Positions 44,010 through 50,006 of a stretch of 52,408 bases of DNA are shown here, in pieces. The notes below the pieces were generated by a model, which was not told the DNA's origin, did no database searches, and saw only the letters and a list, made by a program, of their open reading frames with translations. Within the stretch, counting starts at the first letter, position 1; each line of letters begins with the position of its first letter. Both the position numbers and the translations under genes were made by a program. The stretch is from JAGNLA01 sp964639885 (GTDB lineage Bacteria > Caldisericota > Caldisericia > JAAYUI01): the NCBI GenBank assembly GCA_964639885.1, contig CAZXEH010000014.1:1-52408 (forward strand), read 5' to 3'.

Positions 44010-44381
44010 ATGGACATGGACTTCAGTGTACATATTGTCAAAAACTTCGATCCAGACTGCCTTGTGGTTCACTTCTCCGGCCACCCGGACTCGTTTGACC
44101 GGATCAAACAGGCAACCGGCAGGCTTGGCAACGATGGCAAAAGACATAACATGATCCTCGATTTCAGCAAGATTGACATCTCTGTCGAATACCTGCGATT
44201 CTTTTTCGACCAGCTCAAACATACCCTCGACCAACACGCACTCGAATGGTGCAGCGTCTCTCCCCCGTCGGCACAAAACTACATTCCAAAAGGCCTCCAC
44301 TATGTCATGAAGAACGAAAAGCCGGTTTTTTCAAGCGTGGATGAGGCAAAAAACTGGATTTTGGAAAAGGGTTTCAAATGA
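44010..44381 (+). CDS. STAS-like (anti-anti-sigma-type) small protein
   Basis: A 123-residue soluble protein whose pattern resembles a STAS domain: a strand (CLVVHFSGH), then MILDFSKIDIS followed by a helix, a later WCSVSPPS strand and a final helix (SSVDEAKNWILEKGF). The region where SpoIIAA-type proteins carry the phosphorylated Ser reads FSKIDIS, so regulation by phosphorylation is not certain. The start was set by the promoter, which ends 8 nt upstream; there is no Shine-Dalgarno. Its stop overlaps the next ORF (ATGA). No sigma factor or anti-sigma kinase lies nearby. Confidence 0.6.
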   Translation: MDMDFSVHIVKNFDPDCLVVHFSGHPDSFDRIKQATGRLGNDGKRHNMILDFSKIDISVEYLRFFFDQLKHTLDQHALEWCSVSPPSAQNYIPKGLHYVMKNEKPVFSSVDEAKNWILEKGFK

Positions 44382-44632
44382 CAGGCGCCATGAATGACGA
44401 CTACAGAAAAATCAGGCCAAGGGATGCCGAGAGGTACTGCAACCTGATCAGACACGACAACAGAAGGCTCTTCAAGGTTTTTGGCATGCTCTGGTGCTGG
44501 GGTTGTCAGACGTTTTCCCGCGGGATGCCGTACCGGATGTGTGGCAGAAGAACGGATTGCCCGCTTGTTGTCAGGCGCCATCTCAAGGAGCAGCGGCTCA
44601 AAACAAGCGTCATGAAGGTGACAAAAAGATAA
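44378..44632 (+). CDS. small Cys/Arg-rich hypothetical protein
   Basis: An 84-residue ORF starting by ATGA overlap with the STAS-like gene. It is basic and has a central segment with Trp and Cys (LWCWGCQTFSRG, then YRMCGRRTDCPLVVRRH) in which four cysteines could bind a metal or form an Fe-S or zinc knuckle. It is not recognised. The coupling to the preceding gene and the start of a new Shine-Dalgarno-led gene 33 bp later support it as real, but the compositional evidence is modest. ATG 44390 is an alternative start. Confidence 0.5.
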   Translation: MTGAMNDDYRKIRPRDAERYCNLIRHDNRRLFKVFGMLWCWGCQTFSRGMPYRMCGRRTDCPLVVRRHLKEQRLKTSVMKVTKR

Positions 44633-44664
44633 AGCCGGTCGTATCCTTAATCAAAGGAGTCAAA

Positions 44665-45846
44665 ATGAGGAAAATCGCTCTTTTGATGATAATAATGCTT
44701 TCTGTGCAGGCAGTTCCGATAAAGGCTGAAGAAACCGTCTGGAAACTCGGCGACAGGATCGTTCCCGGCCCGCTCCCGCCAAAAATCGGCGAGAAAGTCA
44801 GCGTTGAAAGCAAGATTGATCTTGTCTACGGAAAAGCCAGGGATGTCGATCTTAAGTTTGATTTTGCCAAACCATCCGTCTGCAGGGATCAGAAAGTTCC
44901 TCTTGCCATCTACATTCATGGCGGGGCATGGACTACAGGCGACAAGGCGGAAGGCGTTTCATCAGGAATAAAGTCAGCAGAGGCCAATCTTTTTTACCAG
45001 CTCGGTTTTGCTGTTGCAGCCATCAACTACAGACTGTGCCCAAAATACATTTTTCCTGCACAGATCGAGGATTGCAAACTCGCCGTCAGATATTTTCGGG
45101 CAAACGCTGACAAACTCGGCATCGACCCTGACAAAATCGGCATCTGGGGCGGTTCGGCAGGCGGGCATCTGGTGGCTTTGCTCGGAACCAGCGACAAAAG
45201 CGCAGGGCTGGACGGCCCTGGGCTTGAGAACATCTCAAGCAAGGTTCAGGCTGTGGTTGATTATTTTGGCCCAACCGACTTCCCTGAGCTGATGAAAAAC
45301 AACACCAACAAAAACAATCCGGGAATAAAAACGCTCGAGGATTTTTTCGGCTGCAACCCTTACGACTGCCCGGAAACTGCCGAGAAAGCGTCGCCTGTCA
45401 CTTACGTTTCCAGCGATGATCCGCCGATCCTCATGATTCACGGTAACAAAGATGTTGTTGTGCCCTACAGCCAGTCGACCGTTTTTGCAAAAAAGCTTGT
45501 GGCTGTCGGCAATCCTTGCGCACTGATAAAGGTGAAGAATGCGGGTCATGGTTTTGTTCCAACACCAAAGACGGCAAAAATCCAGCCTGACATTGCATCA
45601 ATAAGGTTTGCATCGGTTCGGCACATCGCCCGTTGTCTGGAGCCGGCGCTTTACTGTGACACAAACATGGATGGGAGCGTTGATTTTCTCGATGCTCTGG
45701 AGCTTGTCACAAAATTTGGACAAACAGGAACCGACAAGGACGGGAACCCTGCGCCAGACTCGTGGAATCCGCTTTGTGACATCAGGCAGGACGGAAAAAT
45801 CGATGAAGGCGACTGGGACGATTTCCTAAAGTTCTGGATGAGGTGA
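44665..45846 (+). CDS. secreted alpha/beta-hydrolase (esterase) with C-terminal dockerin
   Basis: A 393-residue exported esterase: signal peptide (1-21), oxyanion HGGAW (85-89), nucleophile Ser164 in GGSAGGH, acid in HGNKDVVVP and His in NAGHGF. A C-terminal dockerin has two Ca-binding repeats (DTNMDGSVDFLDALEL and DIRQDGKIDEGDWDDF). It is a paralog of the 714-residue esterase at 24789 (shared GPLPP, DFAKP and GIDPDKI motifs and the same spacing to Ser), without that protein's beta domains. AAAGGAG lies before ATG 44665. The last 121 bp, encoding the second dockerin repeat, are duplicated at 47666-47786. Its TGA abuts the stop of the convergent propeller gene within TGATCA. Confidence 0.9.
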   Translation: MRKIALLMIIMLSVQAVPIKAEETVWKLGDRIVPGPLPPKIGEKVSVESKIDLVYGKARDVDLKFDFAKPSVCRDQKVPLAIYIHGGAWTTGDKAEGVSSGIKSAEANLFYQLGFAVAAINYRLCPKYIFPAQIEDCKLAVRYFRANADKLGIDPDKIGIWGGSAGGHLVALLGTSDKSAGLDGPGLENISSKVQAVVDYFGPTDFPELMKNNTNKNNPGIKTLEDFFGCNPYDCPETAEKASPVTYVSSDDPPILMIHGNKDVVVPYSQSTVFAKKLVAVGNPCALIKVKNAGHGFVPTPKTAKIQPDIASIRFASVRHIARCLEPALYCDTNMDGSVDFLDALELVTKFGQTGTDKDGNPAPDSWNPLCDIRQDGKIDEGDWDDFLKFWMR

Positions 45847-45850
45847 TCAG
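45730..45850 (+). repeat. 121-bp repeat, dockerin tail (copy A)
   Basis: End of the esterase gene plus its stop and the adjoining TGATCAG. It matches 47666-47786 with one difference seen. Confidence 0.95.
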
Positions 45851-47526
45851 GGAATTTTTACGCTGACAAGCTCTTTATCATTCCAAAGGCAAACTGCATT
45901 ACCCAAACTTGACATGTCTGTGAACATCTTGTTTTTTGCACTATAAACAAGTTCGTGGGAATGTAGTTTGTAAACATACGTCCCCTTAGAACCAGAAAAA
46001 CATACAAAATCGCTATTAATTATCGGAAAGGCATGATTTTGCGAGTATCTGCTAGGATTGCCAAATTTGCACCTTATATCTTTCGTTATTCTTAAATCTT
46101 CTCCAACCATGGATTTGTCATCTATAAAATCAAAAATTTGCACGCCTTTTTCAATGTCAAATTGCAGCAAAATGTCTGGACAGATAAATGTCGCTTTAAA
46201 ACCATCGGTTTCAAAGGCAGCGATTGATTCGAATGGAATCCAAACAGATGAAACGACTTCACCATCGTCAACGCCTACAAAGTCTACTCTCTGTTTTGTG
46301 CCTTCGTAACCAGAATATAAGACCAACAGAGGTTTCTCTTTGAATTTGAAAACGATGTCGCCCAACGAGTGACCATCAACACTAAGAAAAGAACCTCTTC
46401 TTTCCCAGATTGTTTTGCCCGAATTATAATCCAGACAAGACAGTCCGTTTAGTTCAGTGTTTTGTTTTGTTTTAACGGAGAATACCAGCTTGTCACCAAT
46501 AACTGTATAAGATTGTCCATCGTTATTGGCATTTTTATTTGTCCATAAAATCGCTCCGTTATTTGCGTCCATGAGTGAAAGACAATAATTGTGCCTGTAT
46601 CCATCTGTTTCGTCATTTACTATCAGTATACGCTTGTTAATCCTGTCAAATTGTTCAATGGAACAAAAATCAAACTTATGGAACCAGATATCGTTTTTTG
46701 ATCTTAAATCTGTTAATGATACTCCATTGTATCTATTGATTATGTACTTCGAACCATCTAGGTATAAAACTTTATACATAGTTTTCTCATCATCGAAAGT
46801 CCAGGTTTCAACCGTCTTTCCGGTTGAATAATCAATTGTTGTTTCAGTTCGAATTACACCTTGTTTTTCTTCGTCCGGTGCAAATAAGCCAATCGAGATA
46901 TCTTGGTTCAATCCCCACGTATATGTCATTTCACCATTATCTGAAGGACTTAATTCAATGATTTTTGGATCAAAGTCGTTACCTTCATAATCATATGTCA
47001 AATCATCAATTGTATTTATAACAAGATTACCATTGGAAAGCTGCATTCTTGCGGAATCAAAAAAATCGATTTTTGATACCCACAAAATCTTACCGGTTTC
47101 ATCTAATTTTGTTAGTTGTTTCTTATCTTTGCAATATACCATTATATTATTGTCAAGTCTCATCTTCAACGTTTGGCCTTGCATGGTGAGTATGGTTTTA
47201 CCTGAGCGATTGTCAATGATTGTAGTTTTTTTTAACGTCGTTTCATTGGTAAAAACGATGCCACCCATAATCCTAGGATATGAATCAACATTTGTCATCC
47301 AAAGCATCTTGCCATCAATGTCAAATCTTGTTAGATCGCCAACCTCTTTTCTAGCAAAATCTCCTGATGAATAAACGTAAGTCGAACCATCTTCAGCCTG
47401 GAAAACTCTGTTCAGTGACTTTCCAATAGTTGACTTCCAGCTCCAGTCAACGATGCCAGTCTGTCCACACCCTATAGATACAAGAACGCCCACCGCCACA
47501 ACAAGAGCCAAGATTTTTCTTCCCAT
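45847..47526 (-). CDS. propeller lipoprotein
   Basis: A 559-residue lipoprotein: signal MGRKILALVV... with lipobox SIGC (Cys at residue 19), then a large PQQ-like propeller with blade motifs such as RFDIDGKMLWMTNV, KLDETGKILWVSKI, LMDANNGAILWTN and CLDYNSGKTIWERR. No further domain. ATG 47526 was chosen because it precedes the signal peptide and is 6 nt after a consensus -10; longer upstream reading is in the promoter and the VOC remnant. Base composition is more AT-rich than in the fhs-ligA region. It converges on the esterase and shares promoter-region sequence with the next locus. Confidence 0.85.
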   Translation of the reverse strand: MGRKILALVVAVGVLVSIGCGQTGIVDWSWKSTIGKSLNRVFQAEDGSTYVYSSGDFARKEVGDLTRFDIDGKMLWMTNVDSYPRIMGGIVFTNETTLKKTTIIDNRSGKTILTMQGQTLKMRLDNNIMVYCKDKKQLTKLDETGKILWVSKIDFFDSARMQLSNGNLVINTIDDLTYDYEGNDFDPKIIELSPSDNGEMTYTWGLNQDISIGLFAPDEEKQGVIRTETTIDYSTGKTVETWTFDDEKTMYKVLYLDGSKYIINRYNGVSLTDLRSKNDIWFHKFDFCSIEQFDRINKRILIVNDETDGYRHNYCLSLMDANNGAILWTNKNANNDGQSYTVIGDKLVFSVKTKQNTELNGLSCLDYNSGKTIWERRGSFLSVDGHSLGDIVFKFKEKPLLVLYSGYEGTKQRVDFVGVDDGEVVSSVWIPFESIAAFETDGFKATFICPDILLQFDIEKGVQIFDFIDDKSMVGEDLRITKDIRCKFGNPSRYSQNHAFPIINSDFVCFSGSKGTYVYKLHSHELVYSAKNKMFTDMSSLGNAVCLWNDKELVSVKIP

Positions 47527-47601
47527 GACGCAATTATAGTCACTCGACTTCTGCAAGTCAAAACTTTTTGGCCATCTCTTGACAATCAGCTTTTTGCAAT
47601 G
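47497..47601. repeat. 105-bp repeat, divergent promoter region (copy C)
   Basis: Covers the first codons of the propeller lipoprotein gene, its promoter and a TTGACA on the other strand. It matches 49428-49532 at 103 of 105 positions by eye. Confidence 0.95.
47533..47561 (-). promoter_or_regulatory. promoter of the propeller lipoprotein, leaderless geometry
   Basis: On the - strand TTGACT (47561-47556), 17-bp spacer, TATAAT (47538-47533), then six bases to ATG 47526. It is the closest to consensus among the leaderless promoters. Confidence 0.8.
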
Positions 47602-47665
47602 TCGCGTCAACGAAGCTGCTGTAAAAATCAAGAAGGCAGAGGTCGTGATCTGGGAGGATTTCCAC
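47602..47665 (+). pseudogene. VOC-family gene remnant fused to duplicated dockerin tail
   Basis: These 64 bases encode VNEAAVKIKKAEVVIWED, clearly related to INEAAAKIKKAKAEVVVWED of the intact VOC gene at 49560-49892. About 230 bp that separate the promoter from this part in the intact gene are missing. Downstream it runs in frame into the copied dockerin tail (47666-47782). The resulting chimeric reading frame has no credible start signal, so it is best read as a scar of duplication and deletion. Confidence 0.8.
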
Positions 47666-47786
47666 ACCGACAAGGACGGAAACCCTGCGCCAGACTCGTG
47701 GAATCCGCTTTGTGACATCAGGCAGGACGGAAAAATCGATGAAGGCGACTGGGACGATTTCCTAAAGTTCTGGATGAGGTGATCAG
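47666..47786 (+). repeat. 121-bp repeat, dockerin tail (copy B)
   Basis: Orphan copy of the esterase 3' end with no esterase before it. As at copy A, its TGA abuts the stop of a convergent propeller gene within TGATCA. Confidence 0.95.
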
Positions 47787-49396
47787 CGTTTATAAATAAT
47801 TGATACCTTGCCCAAGTCCTGGTTCCAACTGTAAATCAGCTTCAATGAACTACACACGAAACCAGCCGGCAGCATCATTCTGCCATTTTTAATATAGGGT
47901 TTGGTTTCTTTGTTGGTTTTATCCAGTGCTACTTCAATGCCGTCAACAACGGCCATATTGTAGCCTGCCCAGACTACAACTCGCTTGCCGTCTGAAGGTT
48001 TTGTGATCGTCATCCTCTTTGTGTCTTTTTCCCATCCAACCTCTACGCCAATGATCTTGGCGATGCTTGAAAATGGGATGAAAGGCACTCCGTTTTGGAG
48101 CTCAACGGCAACTGGCAATGGTTTCTGCTCTTCATAGCAAACCTGCCATTTCTTGCTACCTACTTCAAAAGTAATCTGGCTGTCATTTTCATTCTCGCCA
48201 CAAGGAGGATCTCCAAGGCAATAGACAGTACCATCCTTTGTGGCAATGTATATTCTGTTGTTTGCAATAACTGGTGCTGAGCCTGACATACCCTTCAATT
48301 CTTCATTGATCCAAAGTATCTTGCCGTCATTCTTGTCAACACACATGAGTCCTCTGTTGTTTGATGGGACGAAGATTTTATTGCCAACCATCGTACAGTT
48401 TGATTCTACGCCATAGACGCCACTGTTTTCCCATATCTCCTTACCTGTGTTGGCGTCGATACAAACCATGGTTTTCCCCAACTCTTCGGTTGTAATGTAA
48501 ATCATATCACCATCGAGGAGTGGTGAAGTATTGTAGATTAGTTTAAATTCGCCACCTTCATACTCCCAGACTGGTTTCCAGTCATCCATGTTTAGACAAG
48601 TTAATTTATATGTATTAAGTATATAACATCTCTTTCCGGTTATTATTGGCACAGTAAAGGAATAGTCATCTAGCTTTACCTTGTTTAGTATATCCCCAAA
48701 AAGTGGGTCAAAGCAATACAAATATTCTCCATTGGCAGTAAAATAGATCAAATCATTGATTCTGATTGGAGCCGTCGAGACATTGCACTCGTCATAATGA
48801 TATGTTGAATCAATTGAAACTCTTGATTCATCATAACCAGTATCTTTTCTAATGCATATGACTTCTCTTGGCGCTTCACTGACAACAATGACGTATTCTT
48901 TGTAAATCACAGGCGATGAGTTTGGCGATGTGTCTATCCTTTGCCAAACAGGGAAGCCTGTCTTGGCATCCAGGCATACAACTCCCTTGTCTCCGCTTGT
49001 CAGATACACCTTGCCATCGCTTATTGTTGCTGAAGCAATCCTGCAGATTTTTCGTTTGTCAGAATAACTCATGTCATAATCCCAAAGGGGAGAACCAGAA
49101 TAGGCATCAAGGCAATAAAGCTTAACTCTCGGAGAGGATGTCATTATAAACAATCTGCCGTCTGCAACTGTGCATGTTGAACGAATATTGCCTTCTAGTT
49201 TTGTTGACCACAACTTGACGGGTTTGTCTGTTTTTGGTGCGCATTCTACAGGAACAACCCTGTTGTTGTCTGGGGTTCTGTATTCTGTCGGCCAGTCACA
49301 TGAATTGGAGGCATCTGAAAAGTCAGCTGTAACACATGCAATTATGAATGTAAAACAAAGAAATATAACCGTTGGTCTATATCTTTTCACAATCAT
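47783..49396 (-). CDS. secreted PQQ-type propeller protein with C-terminal stalk domain
   Basis: A 537-residue exported protein: N-terminal hydrophobic signal (about 8-27), a propeller (about 40-395, blades such as YCLDAYSGSPLWDY, CLDAKTGFPVWQR, CIDANTGKEIWEN, CVDKNDGKILWIN) and a stalk domain (about 410-537, with GVPFIPFSSIAKIIGVEVGW and GRMMLPAGFVCSSL). It is not similar in detail to the propeller lipoprotein on the other side, although both have the same flanks. The ATG lies inside the decayed 5' end of a former lipoprotein gene whose promoter (49464-49492) remains. A weak GGGCGGG precedes the ATG at 49396, so translation efficiency is uncertain; GTG 49390 is an alternative. Confidence 0.85.
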   Translation of the reverse strand: MIVKRYRPTVIFLCFTFIIACVTADFSDASNSCDWPTEYRTPDNNRVVPVECAPKTDKPVKLWSTKLEGNIRSTCTVADGRLFIMTSSPRVKLYCLDAYSGSPLWDYDMSYSDKRKICRIASATISDGKVYLTSGDKGVVCLDAKTGFPVWQRIDTSPNSSPVIYKEYVIVVSEAPREVICIRKDTGYDESRVSIDSTYHYDECNVSTAPIRINDLIYFTANGEYLYCFDPLFGDILNKVKLDDYSFTVPIITGKRCYILNTYKLTCLNMDDWKPVWEYEGGEFKLIYNTSPLLDGDMIYITTEELGKTMVCIDANTGKEIWENSGVYGVESNCTMVGNKIFVPSNNRGLMCVDKNDGKILWINEELKGMSGSAPVIANNRIYIATKDGTVYCLGDPPCGENENDSQITFEVGSKKWQVCYEEQKPLPVAVELQNGVPFIPFSSIAKIIGVEVGWEKDTKRMTITKPSDGKRVVVWAGYNMAVVDGIEVALDKTNKETKPYIKNGRMMLPAGFVCSSLKLIYSWNQDLGKVSIIYKR

Positions 49397-49457
49397 CCCG
49401 CCCGACTGAAACCGTGGTTCCAGTCGTCACAACAAGAGCCAAGATTTTTCTTCCCAT
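49377..49457 (-). pseudogene. remnant N-terminus of a propeller lipoprotein
   Basis: A 26-codon frame beginning MGRKILALVV, identical in its first ten residues to the lipoprotein at 47526, then degraded (TTGTTVSVGR in place of AVGVLVSIGC; the lipobox Cys is lost) and ending in TAG at 49377. The start of the intact gene at 49396 overlaps its last codons in another frame, so it may now act as a short upstream ORF. Confidence 0.7.
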
Positions 49458-49532
49458 GACGCAATTATAGTCCCTCGACTTCTGCAAGTCAAAACTTTTT
49501 GGCCATCCCTTGACAATCAGCTTTTTGCAATG
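49428..49532. repeat. 105-bp repeat, divergent promoter region (copy D)
   Basis: Partner of 47497-47601. It contains the start of the remnant lipoprotein frame, its promoter, and the TTGACA in front of the VOC gene. Confidence 0.95.
49464..49492 (-). promoter_or_regulatory. duplicated promoter now upstream of the propeller-stalk gene
   Basis: TTGACT (49492-49487), 17-bp spacer, TATAAT (49469-49464) on the - strand, unchanged in both boxes from copy C. Transcription should begin near the remnant ATG at 49457. Confidence 0.75.
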
Positions 49533-49559
49533 ATCATTGAGACATCAAGGAGGCCTGAG

Positions 49560-49892
49560 ATGGTCAATGAAGTAAGGTTTGAGATCGGTTGCGCGGACGT
49601 TGCAAAGATGCTGGCTTTCTACACTGACGTTCTCGGTGCAACGGTTGTTTCCGAGGATGACAATTTCAAGATCATCCAGCTTGCCAATGTCGAAATCGCC
49701 CTCTGGAAGAGCGACAATCCTGACGAACGCGGCATCGGAATCACCTGCGTTGTCGACGACATCAACGAAGCTGCAGCAAAAATAAAGAAAGCAAAAGCAG
49801 AGGTTGTAGTCTGGGAGGATTCCCCAATGGCGCTTGTCACCGATCCCGACGGCAACAACTTCTCGATGATGGAAGATTCGGAAGAGGAATGA
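49560..49892 (+). CDS. VOC (glyoxalase/bleomycin-resistance-type) superfamily protein
   Basis: A 110-residue single-domain protein with the VOC fold pattern: strand VRFEIGCADVAKMLAFYTDVLG, then VEIALWKSDN, ITCVVDDINEAAAKI and the closing VTDPDGNNFSMMED. VOC proteins bind metals and act as glyoxalases, dioxygenases or antibiotic binders; the substrate here is unknown. Likely metal-ligand positions (Glu in IALWK and the C-terminal DPDGN region) are only partly kept. ATG 49560 was chosen for GGAGG six to seven bases upstream; ATG 49530 is in frame but lacks a site. A TTGACA at 49510-49515 may be its -35, with no good -10. A remnant copy lies at 47602-47665. Confidence 0.85.
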   Translation: MVNEVRFEIGCADVAKMLAFYTDVLGATVVSEDDNFKIIQLANVEIALWKSDNPDERGIGITCVVDDINEAAAKIKKAKAEVVVWEDSPMALVTDPDGNNFSMMEDSEEE

Positions 49893-50006
49893 TTGTAAAC
49901 TAGAATAGTAAAGAATATTTCATGAAACCTATATTTTTTAATATAATTAATGTTGTTTTAATATTATCACATGTGCAGTTAACTATTATTGTACATAAGA
50001 GGTATC

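Noticed and set aside
47527..47718. 64-codon N-terminal extension of the propeller lipoprotein
   Set aside because: It would cross the promoter and VOC remnant and place the signal peptide internally.
47579..47782. 67-codon frame with a dockerin-like C-terminus
   Set aside because: It starts at a TTG without a Shine-Dalgarno and joins a VOC remnant to a copied esterase tail; treated as a duplication scar and not a gene.
47579..49532. Misassembly as the sole cause of the duplicated flanks
   Set aside because: The VOC remnant carries a deletion and point changes relative to the intact gene, and the two cores are different genes, which a simple overlap error would not create. Long reads would still be useful.
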